In this document: piece after piece, positions 8,565 to 16,979 of the stretch | How positions within the stretch are numbered: the stretch's first letter is position 1 | Layout: each line of letters opens with the position of its first letter | Assembly: GCA_034432935.1 (NCBI GenBank) | Contig: DAOUBD010000028.1 | Location: 4,915-68,914, forward strand | Origin: DAOUAG01 sp034432935 | GTDB taxonomy: Bacteria > Chloroflexota > Dehalococcoidia > SM23-28-2 > RBG-16-64-32 | Direction: 5' to 3' | Length of the DNA stretch: 64,000 nucleotides | Made by a program: the position numbers and the translations under genes | The notes under the pieces: generated by a model | What the model was told of the DNA's origin: nothing | Databases searched by the model: none | The model's input: only the letters and a program-made list of their open reading frames with translations

Positions 8565-11500
8565 CTACGCCGTCAACTGGCGATAGAGGGCGGTGATTCG
8601 GCTGGGCAGCGATTCGATATCTGGCACCACGGCGTACCCCACGTCTTGGCACATCTGCTTCAGATAGTCGTGGCCGTAGCGGTCCACCGTCAGGCAGAAG
8701 GGGGTCATTCCCTTCCGCTTGGCCTCCTGAAGGGCCATGTGGGTGTCGTGGATGGCGTAGTCCTTCTCCGTGCGGTCCCGGCCGTAGCCGTGGTCCTGCG
8801 GCCGCCCGTCCGAGACGAGGAAGAGTATGCGCACCTTGGCGTCTTGCTCCTCCAGCTTGTGGGTGGCGTGGCGGATAGCCGGCCCCATGCGGGTGGAGCG
8901 CACGGGAGCGATCTTATCGATGCGCTTCTTGACCCGCTCGGAGAAGGCCTCGTGCAGGTCCTTGACCACGTAGAACTCCACGTTGTCCCGGCCGTAGCCG
9001 GAGAAGCCGTAGATGCCGTAGGCGTCGCCGATGGTCTCGAGGGCCTTGATGAGAAGGACGATGCTCTCCTTCTCCACATCGATGATCCGTTTGGGGGGCG
9101 TCAGCAGCTCCTGGGCCCGGCGCGCCATCCACCAGGAGAAGTAGCGCCGCGGGTCGTCATCGAAGTCGTCCTGGGCGTAGCGCCGCTCGTGCTTGGCGAT
9201 CTCCTCATCAGTGGAGGCGCTCATGTCCAAAAGGAAGGCGACGGCGACGTCCCGTTCGATCTTGTTGCGGCGCCAGTAGATCTTATCGGTGGGGGTGTGC
9301 CCAGCGCGGCGGTCGACGGCGTAGTCCATGAGGGCGTCGAAGTCTATCTCCTCGCCGTCCAGGAGGCGTTTGATCTTGCGGAACATCTCTGGCCGCAGCA
9401 GCTCGAACTGGCGGCGTGTCTGGCCCACCAACGAGGCGTAGCGGGAGAGGGTGTCGTCGAAGTACTGGGCGTTGCCCTCGCCCACAGGGTACTCCACGAT
9501 GCGGCACCAGCGCGGGCGGTAGTCGCCGGCCCGGAAGTCCCACTCGTCGTAGTAGTAGTACTTCGGCTCCACCGGCAGCTCGTGCTCGTCGTCGGCCGTG
9601 CTCATGCCCGTTACCGGCTGGCCGTCCTTAACCGGCACCGGCTGTTTTTTGGGCTTGTCCTGCTGGGCGTTCAGCTCCTTGATCAGATTGGTCAGAAACA
9701 GCTCCGAGGACTGGGTGAGGTCCGCCTCCGCCATGTCCGAGATGGTGATCTCGACGCTCTTCTCCAGCAACTGCTTCAGCTGCTCGGGGGACAGCGGCGA
9801 GACGGGCCCCTTCTGTCCGCTCTCCTTGCGCAACTTCATTAGGAGCTGCACCGTCTCTGGCTTGAAGTCGCCCCGGAAGTCCACCGGCGGCGGGCTCTCG
9901 TAAGGCACCTCCTCGCCCTCGGGAAACTGGAGGTCCATGTCCTTGCCAAAGGCGTCGGCGCTCATCGGCATGGTCTGGAGGGCCCCCTCGTCGAGCTCTG
10001 ACCAGTCCTCCATAAGGTCCGGCGCCATGTTCTTGATCTGCTCTGCCAGCCGGTAGAGGCGGATGGTGGCCTCAGCCGAGTCCTCCACCAAGGCCTGCGG
10101 CTGGCGCAAGGTAGCCAGGATGCCGATGGCCTGCTCCATGGCCGGCATCAAGGCGAGGGGCCACACGATTCGGTCCAGGCCGTCGAGGCTGGCGCGCACC
10201 AGGTTCTCGACGAAGGCCTGGCGCAAGGGCATCTGCTCTACGTCGGGCCGGCGCCCCAGCTCCAGCTCCTTGCGGGCGCCGTAGGCCCTCCGGATCCCCG
10301 CGTATTCCCTCTCGACGAGGACGTCCACCCGGGCATCCTCGCACACGGCGAAGATGTCGGCCGCCAGGCGGCGATCTGGAAACAGGTCGAAGAAGCGCTC
10401 CATGTCGGTCAGGGGCCCCGCACCGGGATCTTGGCCCTGGGGCGGCGCATCGGCTGCACCATCGGAGTCGCTGGCCAGCGGCGGCGCCGCCTGGCGCTCC
10501 GCCTCCAGGCTGGCCCTGCCGTTGGGGAAGATGTTGCCCTCCCGCTCGAAGGAGAACTGGAAGGTGCCAAACTCCAGATGCCCCGTCTGGTGCGTGCAGT
10601 AGACCTTGTACACCATGAAGTTAGCTTCCTTATCCGGGGCTTCCTCTACGTATGGCGGCAGGAAGACGGCCGTGCCCTCCGTGGAGGGCGCCTCCGTCTC
10701 CACCCAGCCGATGCCCTTCTCCGCCAGCGCCTCCGAGGAGTGCACCGCCATCTCGAAGCCGGTGAGGGCCTTGCAGTACATGCGCAAGATATCGGCTACC
10801 CGGCTCAGCTCCACGCGTGATGAGAGGGAGTCCAGCACCTCCTCGCCGCGGGCCGACTCCAGGCGGAAGTAGGCCTCGCCGCCCTCCGGGCTGCTGTCCA
10901 AGAGGGCGCTGCCCTCCCGGTGCCAATCGGTGATCGCCTCCAGCGGTATCCGGTCCAACACCTTGGCCGCCGTCTTCAGAAACTCCATGGCGGCCAGGGA
11001 GGAGCGAGGCGCCAGGTCCTCGGCCAGGGAGAGGAGGAGGCCGTGGGAATCTGGGTCGACCTGGGCGAGGGCTCGGGCCGCCTCGGCGAAGAAGGCGAAG
11101 GCCTGGCGGCCCTCGGTCCGCGCCAGTTCCCCCGCCAGGGCAAGGAAACGCCCCCGCTCCAGGGGATGCAGGTTGGACAGGAGCGAGGGACCCTTCTCCA
11201 AATAGGACCGCGCATCAGCCCAACCCGTCGTGGCCAAGGCCTCGGCAAAACGCAGGAACTCCCCCCGGTCGGGCCCTTCCAGGGGCCGCAGGGTATGGGG
11301 CGCGATCCCCAGGCAATGGGACGCCAGGTCGTAAGAACGGTCGCAGAGGGCGTCCACGAAACGCACCAGCACCCGTACCTCCTCCACTGTGAGGGCCGAG
11401 AAGAGGGCAGGGCTAGTGTCGAAGAATTGCACCGCTAGGGAGGCGGAGCGCCACGTCCCCTTGTAAAGGGAACGGCCCAGGGCCACCCAGTCCGCTATCC

Positions 11501-11858
11501 GTGCCGCGCCCAGGGTTGGCACCGTCTCCGCCGACGCCCGGAAGTAGGAGGTGGCCAGCGCGGAAGAAAGCTCCGCCAACTCCCGGCCAAGCTGGGACCA
11601 GCGGCGAAAGGCGGCCGTCCCCAACATCGGCAGAATCTGGGGAGTCACACGGAAATACTCCGTGGCGGCCTCCCATGAGCGCCACGATTGGCGGGCCAGT
11701 TCTAGGCCGTCTTCGGCCCAGGCCGCCAGCTCGCCATCCGTCACCTGGTCAGCGATTACCTCAGCCGTCCGGCGGAATTCGCCGGCGAGGCTGGTGGAGA
11801 AGGAGGACAACGCCTTCTCGTAGTGAGCGTAGATCTTGCGGCGTTCGGAGGCAGTCAT
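8565..11858 (-). CDS. Large VWA-domain protein (NorD/CbbO-like partner of a MoxR ATPase) with N-terminal helical repeats
   Basis: A 1,097-residue protein. The C-terminus (from about residue 810) is a von Willebrand A domain with the MIDAS motif DMSAS (in VAFLLDMSASTDEE), as in NorD and CbbO, which work with MoxR-type ATPases to activate metalloenzymes. Residues about 50-350 form about eight helical repeats of some 37 residues, each opening with L[A/Y/C] and carrying a YF/FF-type core and a W/F-x2-LG/A ending. The middle is charged and probably flexible. NorD is usually near 600 residues, so this is about twice as long. ATG at 11858 has AGGA six bases upstream; a GTG at 11900 would add 14 residues. 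Its ATPase partner lies upstream. Confidence 0.85.
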   Translation of the reverse strand: MTASERRKIYAHYEKALSSFSTSLAGEFRRTAEVIADQVTDGELAAWAEDGLELARQSWRSWEAATEYFRVTPQILPMLGTAAFRRWSQLGRELAELSSALATSYFRASAETVPTLGAARIADWVALGRSLYKGTWRSASLAVQFFDTSPALFSALTVEEVRVLVRFVDALCDRSYDLASHCLGIAPHTLRPLEGPDRGEFLRFAEALATTGWADARSYLEKGPSLLSNLHPLERGRFLALAGELARTEGRQAFAFFAEAARALAQVDPDSHGLLLSLAEDLAPRSSLAAMEFLKTAAKVLDRIPLEAITDWHREGSALLDSSPEGGEAYFRLESARGEEVLDSLSSRVELSRVADILRMYCKALTGFEMAVHSSEALAEKGIGWVETEAPSTEGTAVFLPPYVEEAPDKEANFMVYKVYCTHQTGHLEFGTFQFSFEREGNIFPNGRASLEAERQAAPPLASDSDGAADAPPQGQDPGAGPLTDMERFFDLFPDRRLAADIFAVCEDARVDVLVEREYAGIRRAYGARKELELGRRPDVEQMPLRQAFVENLVRASLDGLDRIVWPLALMPAMEQAIGILATLRQPQALVEDSAEATIRLYRLAEQIKNMAPDLMEDWSELDEGALQTMPMSADAFGKDMDLQFPEGEEVPYESPPPVDFRGDFKPETVQLLMKLRKESGQKGPVSPLSPEQLKQLLEKSVEITISDMAEADLTQSSELFLTNLIKELNAQQDKPKKQPVPVKDGQPVTGMSTADDEHELPVEPKYYYYDEWDFRAGDYRPRWCRIVEYPVGEGNAQYFDDTLSRYASLVGQTRRQFELLRPEMFRKIKRLLDGEEIDFDALMDYAVDRRAGHTPTDKIYWRRNKIERDVAVAFLLDMSASTDEEIAKHERRYAQDDFDDDPRRYFSWWMARRAQELLTPPKRIIDVEKESIVLLIKALETIGDAYGIYGFSGYGRDNVEFYVVKDLHEAFSERVKKRIDKIAPVRSTRMGPAIRHATHKLEEQDAKVRILFLVSDGRPQDHGYGRDRTEKDYAIHDTHMALQEAKRKGMTPFCLTVDRYGHDYLKQMCQDVGYAVVPDIESLPSRITALYRQLTA

Positions 11859-11904
11859 GCCTGGTCCTGGGTCCCAAGGCCGTTGCGGAGGGCCAGCCAC
11901 GCCC

Positions 11905-12030
11905 CTCCCGCTCGTGCTGAGCCTGCCGAAACATGTGCGGGACGCGATGCCCGCCCTTCGAGAACCTCAGGGCGAGCAAAAAAGAGCCCCAGCCCTTCGA
12001 CAACCACAACCTCCGGGCGAGCGGGCAGCC
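11905..12030. repeat. Intergenic palindromic repeat cluster (degenerate)
   Basis: Between the VWA and ATPase genes lie weak copies of the window's dispersed palindromes: CTCGTGCTGAGCCTGCCGAA near 11911, CGCCCT-N11-AGGGCG at 11952-11974, and CCTTCGACAA near 11994. They are more diverged than the clusters downstream. Confidence 0.6.
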
Positions 12031-12068
12031 ACGGCCGGGCCGTGGCCAGCGATTTCACGACACGTTGG

Positions 12069-12950
12069 CTACTCAAAGATGGAGGACACGACCTCCTCGA
12101 TGCTGCGCTGTACATCGTGGTCGTCCGTCAGGGCCCAGACCACCGCCACCTGGCAGGCCCGGCGAGGCGGGATGCCCTCGTGGATCAGCTTGCCGGCATA
12201 GATCAGCAGGCGCGTGCTGACGCCCTCCGCTAGGCCGTGCTCCTTCAGGTGGCGCACCTTCTCGCCCAGCTTGGCCAAGTCCATGGCCACGTTCTCCGAT
12301 ACCTGGCTCTCGTGGGCTATGATCTTGGCCTCCAGATCCCGCGGCGGGTAACCGAACTCCAGGGCCATGAAACGCTGCCGCGTGCTGTGCTTGAGGTCCT
12401 TCAGCGCGCTCTGGTAGCCCGGGTTGTAGGAGATGACCAGCAGGAAGCCGTCCCTGGCCTCCACAATCTGCCCTAGTTTCTCGATGGGCAGGATCCTGCG
12501 GTGGTCCGTGAGCGGGTGGATCAGGACGGTGGTGTCCTTGCGGGCCTCTACCACCTCATCGAGATAGCAGATGGCCCCGGCCTTCACCGCCCGGGTGAGG
12601 GGACCGTCGACCCAGCGGGTGCTGTCTCCCTCTAGGAGGTACCGGCCCACCAGGTCCGAGGCCGTCAGGTCTTCGTGACAGGCCACGGTGACCAGGGGCC
12701 TGCCGTGCTCCACGGCGCCAGAGCCCGTGACATCCCGGATAACGCTGACGGGGCGCCCCAGCTTGTACGCCATGTATTCGATGAAGCGCGTCTTGCCGCA
12801 GCCCGTGGGGCCCTTAAAGAGAACGGGGATCTTTTGGGCGTAGGCTGCCTCGAAGAGCTCCACTTCGTCCCTAACGGGGATGTAGAAGGGCTCCGAGGTT
12901 ACGACGTACTCCTCGATGGCGTACTCCCGGTATGTCGGTTCGGTGGTCAT
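12069..12950 (-). CDS. MoxR-type AAA+ ATPase (CbbQ/NirQ/NorQ family)
   Basis: A 293-residue AAA+ ATPase. Walker A is [10 protein letters not shown] (residues about 40-49); Walker B/sensor regions include [14 protein letters not shown] and [11 protein letters not shown], and the C-terminal lid resembles CbbQ_C ([14 protein letters not shown]). CbbQ/NorQ proteins use ATP to remodel metalloenzymes together with a VWA protein; that partner is encoded immediately downstream (8565-11858), on the same strand. No Rubisco, nitric-oxide reductase or other target enzyme is encoded in the window, so the client is unknown. ATG at 12950 has AAAGGAAG upstream. Confidence 0.93.
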   Translation of the reverse strand: MTTEPTYREYAIEEYVVTSEPFYIPVRDEVELFEAAYAQKIPVLFKGPTGCGKTRFIEYMAYKLGRPVSVIRDVTGSGAVEHGRPLVTVACHEDLTASDLVGRYLLEGDSTRWVDGPLTRAVKAGAICYLDEVVEARKDTTVLIHPLTDHRRILPIEKLGQIVEARDGFLLVISYNPGYQSALKDLKHSTRQRFMALEFGYPPRDLEAKIIAHESQVSENVAMDLAKLGEKVRHLKEHGLAEGVSTRLLIYAGKLIHEGIPPRRACQVAVVWALTDDHDVQRSIEEVVSSIFE

Positions 12951-13087
12951 CCGCTCACGCTTCCTTTAGACGGGCGCAGCAGGGCGGTGGCATACAGCCC
13001 GCTGACACCCCGAAAATGGTCACATTTCTAGCATAACATCAAAGGCCGGATACCTGAACTGCAGCTAGGCTACGGTCAGGACGAAGC

Positions 13088-13699
13088 TCAGGACGTCTGT
13101 CCCAGCCGCTCTTGGAGCTTCCGCCACTCCTCGACAGTCCGCCGCCTGGTGTCCTCCAGCTGGCCGCTCGTGTCGATGACGACCCGCGACCGCCGGATGC
13201 GCTCCTCATCGCTCATCTGGGCCCTGACGCGCTCCAGGACGTGCTCCAGCGGCAGGCCGCTGCGCTCAGCCGCCCTGCGCGCGGCGACCTCGGGCGGGGC
13301 CACGGTGACCCAGACCTCATCGGCCAGGTCATCCCATCCAGCATCGAAGAGGAGCGCGGCCTCCAGGACGGCCACTTCTACGCCGGCCCGGGCCAGCTCC
13401 GCCAGCTTCTCCCGCATCATCCCCTTCATGCGGGGATGGACGATCCTGTTCAAGCGCCTCAACTTGCGGGAGTCGGCGAAGACGGCGGCGCCCAGCTTCT
13501 TGCGGTCGATGGTCCCGTCCTCGGCGAGGACGCTGCGGCCGAAGGAATCGACTATCTCCTGCCAGGCGGGGCGCCCAGGCTGATACACCTCATGCCCCAC
13601 CAGGTCAGCATTGAGAACGGTCGCCCCCAGCTCCTCTAACACCTTGGCAACCGTGGACTTGCCGCTGCCGATGCCGCCCGTGAGACCGATAACGTACAA
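13088..13699 (-). CDS. coaE: Dephospho-CoA kinase
   Basis: This 203-residue kinase phosphorylates dephospho-CoA at the 3'-OH of ribose, the last step of coenzyme A synthesis. The P-loop GLTGGIGSGKST is at residues 5-16, followed by ADLVGHEVY (substrate and lid region), and HPRMK, LLFDAGWDD and AQMSDEER further on, all normal for CoaE. Length is typical. Start is TTG at 13699, the only reasonable codon before the P-loop, with AGGAATCC upstream. A GCTAGAAT -10-like element (minus strand, hexamer 13777-13782) may drive it with a leader of roughly 70 bases. Confidence 0.95.
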   Translation of the reverse strand: MYVIGLTGGIGSGKSTVAKVLEELGATVLNADLVGHEVYQPGRPAWQEIVDSFGRSVLAEDGTIDRKKLGAAVFADSRKLRRLNRIVHPRMKGMMREKLAELARAGVEVAVLEAALLFDAGWDDLADEVWVTVAPPEVAARRAAERSGLPLEHVLERVRAQMSDEERIRRSRVVIDTSGQLEDTRRRTVEEWRKLQERLGQTS

Positions 13700-13839
13700 G
13701 AGAGGATTCCTGCCGTAACCTGCGCCACCGCCAGCGCCGCGGCAAACGTGAGGGATTGCCCGGGGCGCCGCGCCCCCATTCTAGCGACAGCCCGGGCGGG
13801 GGGTCAAACCGCCGAACCCGATGGCTCCGCGGGCGCCCT

Positions 13840-14940
13840 CTAGCCCAGGGCGCCGCCGGACCAGCGGCGCACATCGCCGCGAGAGTAGCGGAAGGCCCGG
13901 AACACCCAGTTGTTGGGACCCAAAAGCGGCGTTTCGGCGAAGTACGGGCTGATGTACTCCCAGACGACCCGCCGGTCCGGCGTCACCTCGAAGATCCTGC
14001 CAGCGCATCCCTCACAGATGAGGGTGTTACCGTTCGGCAGCCGCTGGGCCCCCGAGATGTATGGGCTGAAGAAGCTCTGCAAGGGCAGATCCCTGTACTC
14101 CCAGACCGTGCGCTTCGTGCCGCGGTCGATCTCCGCCACCCGCGAGTAAGCGAGGGGGGAGTTCTCCCGGTGCACGCCGTTGTCGAAGACGAGGACGTTG
14201 CCGTTGTCCAGCACCTGAGGGTCGTGCTGCTGGGCCAGGGCCGGCGGGCCCAGCTTCCAGACGAAATCGCCACTCGCGCGGTCGATGATGGCGACCGTGC
14301 TGATGTTGCGGAAGCTGACCATCACGCCGCCCTCCGGGGTCTCCAATACGGTATTGCCGTGGGTCCATTCCTCTCGCCATTCGTGGGGCCCCAGCCGGTC
14401 ATTCACCGGGTCGAGGTGCTCGTAGGCGTGCCACTCCCAAAGCACCTCGCCGCCCTTGGTGACCTCCAAGATGCGGTCGGCCCACATCCCGCTGTGCTCG
14501 GTGCCGGGCAGGCCGCCTTGCACACGCTGAGCGATCTCTTCTGGCACCCGCTCGATGGTCAAGAGCAGGACTGTGCCACGACCGGTGAGCCGGGCGTCGT
14601 GATGATGGTCCGGGTGCTCCAGCTCCCACAGGACGTTTCCTTCCCAGTCCACTTCCATGACGATGCCGCCCTTGAAGAGCGGCCAAGTGGGGAACCTGGG
14701 GCTGGCATCCGGTGTCTTGCCGCAGTAAAAGAGGTGGCCATCCGGCAAGAGGCGGCCGTAATCGCCGGGAGGATAGGGCATGCGCCACTGGTGGGCGACG
14801 TTGCCCTCCATGTCGATGAAGAGCACCGTGCCGTCGCCCATCATGGGCGCGAAGAGGGTATAGCCATCGAAGGCGGCGCCCCGCTCCCAGCCAATGAGCC
14901 CGGTGCCGCGGCGGCGCAGCGTTACCTGGTCTATGGCCAC
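13840..14940 (-). CDS. Arylsulfotransferase-like (ASST/PQQ-type) beta-propeller protein
   Basis: A 366-residue protein built of propeller blades of the type GNVLWELEHPDHHHDA, GEVLWEWHAYEH and TVWEYRDL, alternating with lines such as LPNGNTLICEG and LDNGNVLVFDNG. This pattern, with HHDA and HGN (WTHGNTVLE), is that of arylsulfate sulfotransferases and related propellers. No signal peptide is evident, so it may be cytoplasmic, unlike classical periplasmic ASST. The start at GTG 14940 is uncertain because no strong ribosome site precedes it. Sulfotransferase activity is a family-based guess; a structural or binding role is possible. Confidence 0.75.
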   Translation of the reverse strand: MAIDQVTLRRRGTGLIGWERGAAFDGYTLFAPMMGDGTVLFIDMEGNVAHQWRMPYPPGDYGRLLPDGHLFYCGKTPDASPRFPTWPLFKGGIVMEVDWEGNVLWELEHPDHHHDARLTGRGTVLLLTIERVPEEIAQRVQGGLPGTEHSGMWADRILEVTKGGEVLWEWHAYEHLDPVNDRLGPHEWREEWTHGNTVLETPEGGVMVSFRNISTVAIIDRASGDFVWKLGPPALAQQHDPQVLDNGNVLVFDNGVHRENSPLAYSRVAEIDRGTKRTVWEYRDLPLQSFFSPYISGAQRLPNGNTLICEGCAGRIFEVTPDRRVVWEYISPYFAETPLLGPNNWVFRAFRYSRGDVRRWSGGALG

Positions 14941-14968
14941 CGCCGAGACCCCGCGAGGGAGGGCAAGA

Positions 14969-15946
14969 CTAGCCGGCCTTCAACTCCCGCACCTTCTCCG
15001 TGAAGGGTGGGATAATCTCCTTCCAGTCGCCCACAACAGCGAAGCGGGAAGCCTTGAAGATGGGGGCGTCCGGGTCCTTGTTGATGGCGGCGATGTTCTT
15101 GACGGAGGAGACGCCGGCCATGTGCTGGCTGGCGCCGGAGATGCCCACCGCTATGTACAGGTCAGGCGTGATCACCTTGCCGGTGAGCCCGATCTGCGCC
15201 GGCACGGGGTACCAGCCCATATCGCAGACGGCGCGGCTGGCGCCGACGGCGCCGCCCAGGATCCCGGCCAGCTCCTCCAGGTTCTTGAACCCTTCTGGCC
15301 CGCCGATGCCCCGGCCACCACCCACCACGACCTTGGCGTCCTCCAGGCGCACGCCCTCCGCCTTCTCCTTCTTGCGCTCGATGATCCTGGTGCGCACGGC
15401 GCCGGCATCGATGCCCGCCGCCTGCTTCACGATCTCCCCGCTACGGGAGGGATCGGGCTCCAGTGGCTCCACAGTCTTGGCCCGCAGCGTCGCCATCTGG
15501 GGCCTGCCGTTGATGGTGTAGCGGGCCCGGGCGTTTCCGCCGTAGCAGGGGCGCTCGGCCAAGAGCTTCCCCCCATCGATGCTGACCGCCACGCAGTCCA
15601 TCGCTACCGCCGTGCCCAACCGCTGCGCCAAACGCGGCGCCAAGTCGCGCCCCATCATGGTCTGCCCCAAGAGGACTACGTCCGCGCCGAACTCCCTCGC
15701 TATGCGCTCGGCGACCGGCGCAAAGGCGTCGCCCTGGTATTCGGCCAGGACCGGGTCGTCCACGACGATAACCTTGTTGGCGCCGGCTGCCACGCACCCC
15801 TGCGCCAGCGCCTCGATGCCCGAGCCCAGGAGGGCGCAGGTCACGGGTCCGCCCAAGCTCAGGCCCGCGGCGATGAGCTCCGCCGTGACGGGGCTCAACT
15901 TCTTGTCTTCCGTAACCTCTGCGAAGACCAGCACTCCGTTAGCCAT
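14969..15946 (-). CDS. etfA: Electron transfer flavoprotein, alpha subunit
   Basis: A 325-residue FAD-binding subunit of ETF, which collects electrons from acyl-CoA dehydrogenases and passes them to the respiratory chain. The C-terminal FAD domain has VVVGGGRGIGG, GLTGKVITPDLYIAVGISGASQHMAG and AINKDPDAPIF, all diagnostic. ATG at 15946 has AAGGGAG upstream. It follows etfB by 79 bases, which include a perfect 7-bp stem hairpin (15998-16014). The enoyl-CoA hydratase (4448) and acyl-CoA dehydrogenase (42786) in this window are natural functional partners but are not in the operon. Confidence 0.96.
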   Translation of the reverse strand: MANGVLVFAEVTEDKKLSPVTAELIAAGLSLGGPVTCALLGSGIEALAQGCVAAGANKVIVVDDPVLAEYQGDAFAPVAERIAREFGADVVLLGQTMMGRDLAPRLAQRLGTAVAMDCVAVSIDGGKLLAERPCYGGNARARYTINGRPQMATLRAKTVEPLEPDPSRSGEIVKQAAGIDAGAVRTRIIERKKEKAEGVRLEDAKVVVGGGRGIGGPEGFKNLEELAGILGGAVGASRAVCDMGWYPVPAQIGLTGKVITPDLYIAVGISGASQHMAGVSSVKNIAAINKDPDAPIFKASRFAVVGDWKEIIPPFTEKVRELKAG

Positions 15947-15997
15947 GTCGTCTACTCCCTTGCCTTCTATAATTCTCTCGGCTCTATGTCCGGCGTA

Positions 15998-16014
15998 CCC
16001 GTTCTGCGAACGGG
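15998..16014 (-). other. Hairpin in the etfB-etfA spacer
   Basis: CCCGTTC-TGC-GAACGGG forms a perfect 7-bp stem with a 3-base loop. There is no T-run, so it is more likely an RNA-processing or attenuation hairpin than a strong terminator. Confidence 0.4.
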
Positions 16015-16025
16015 AGAGGCCCGGC

Positions 16026-16817
16026 CTAGATCAGCTTCGCCTCCCGCAGGCGCAGCGCTAGCTTGTGCGCCTTCTCTTCAGGCGTATCGCCATCGATCCA
16101 CTCGGTCTCCACCTTGGTTTCCGGAATGAAGAGGGCTTCCAGCTTGACGCGGTTGGCCGGCGCAGCGATGCCCAGGTCGCCCAGGCCCCAGGTCTTGACC
16201 TCTTTCTTGGCGGCCATCATGATCTGGCGCAACTGCGGGTAGCGAGGTTCGCCGAGCTCGTTGCTCACGGTCACCACCGCCGGGGTGGGAGCCTCCACGG
16301 TCTCCGAACCGTCGGAGAGCACCCTCTCGACCACCACCTTGCCACCCTCGTAGCGCACATCCTTGGCGATGGTCAGCACCGGGATGCCGAGGATCTCAGC
16401 GATGGTGGAGCCCACGACGCCCATGTCCCAGTCCACCGCCTGACGGCCGGCGATCACCAGGTCGAAGGGCGCCAGCTTGCGGATGGCCGCCGCCAGCACC
16501 TCGGCCGTGGCCCAGTGGTCGGCCTCGGCCAGGGCAGGGTCGTTGACGTGGACTCCCTCGTCGGCGCCCATGGCTAGGCAGTGCTTGATGGTGTCCCGGG
16601 AGGAGTCGGGGCCCATGCTGACGACAGTGATAGTGGTGTCTGGGACTTTGTCCTTTATGCGCAGCGCAGCCTCGACGCCGATGACGTCGAACTGGCTGGG
16701 CACCGGCTGGATGCCTGGCACCGGCAGGACCTTCTTGGCTGCCTCGTCGACCTTGAACTGGGAGGCCGGCGTCTCAGGGTCTGGTACCTGCTTGGCCAGG
16801 CAGATGATGTGGGGCAT
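16026..16817 (-). CDS. etfB: Electron transfer flavoprotein, beta subunit
   Basis: A 263-residue ETF beta subunit, which dimerises with EtfA and supports the nucleotide site. Signature segments are VVSMGPDSSRDTIKHCLAMGADEGV, DLVIAGRQAVDWDMGVVG and TVSNELGEPRYPQLRQIMMAAKK. The ATG at 16817 follows GCTAGGAGGACTGTGCT. A promoter (TTGCGC-16-TATACT) lies about 90 bases upstream, overlapped by a perfect palindrome. EtfB first, then EtfA, is the usual order. Confidence 0.96.
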   Translation of the reverse strand: MPHIICLAKQVPDPETPASQFKVDEAAKKVLPVPGIQPVPSQFDVIGVEAALRIKDKVPDTTITVVSMGPDSSRDTIKHCLAMGADEGVHVNDPALAEADHWATAEVLAAAIRKLAPFDLVIAGRQAVDWDMGVVGSTIAEILGIPVLTIAKDVRYEGGKVVVERVLSDGSETVEAPTPAVVTVSNELGEPRYPQLRQIMMAAKKEVKTWGLGDLGIAAPANRVKLEALFIPETKVETEWIDGDTPEEKAHKLALRLREAKLI

Positions 16818-16902
16818 AGCACAGTCCTCCTAGCGGCCCCGGCAGGCACCATCAGGCCTCCGGGGCGTGACGGAAATGTATGTGAAATTTGTCACCTGCA
16901 CA

Positions 16903-16937
16903 AGTATAGCACCCGAAGGGTTCGGCGCAAGTTGCGC
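16903..16937 (-). promoter_or_regulatory. Promoter of etfBA with overlapping palindrome
   Basis: On the minus strand TTGCGC (16930-16925), 16 bases and TATACT (16908-16903) form a plausible promoter. GCGCAA-G-TTGCGC at 16925-16937 is a perfect 6-bp-arm palindrome covering the -35, a good place for a repressor. Confidence 0.45.
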
Positions 16938-16979
16938 ATTATTCCGGAATCGCCCGTCCGATATCCCTCCTGCGCGCGG

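Noticed and set aside
12237..12476. Short plus-strand frames inside the MoxR ATPase
   Set aside because: Antisense shadows without start signals.
13756..16129. Two frames of more than 400 codons on the plus strand opposite the ASST-like, etfA and etfB genes
   Set aside because: No start with a ribosome site and no domain; EtfA and EtfB on the minus strand are unmistakable.
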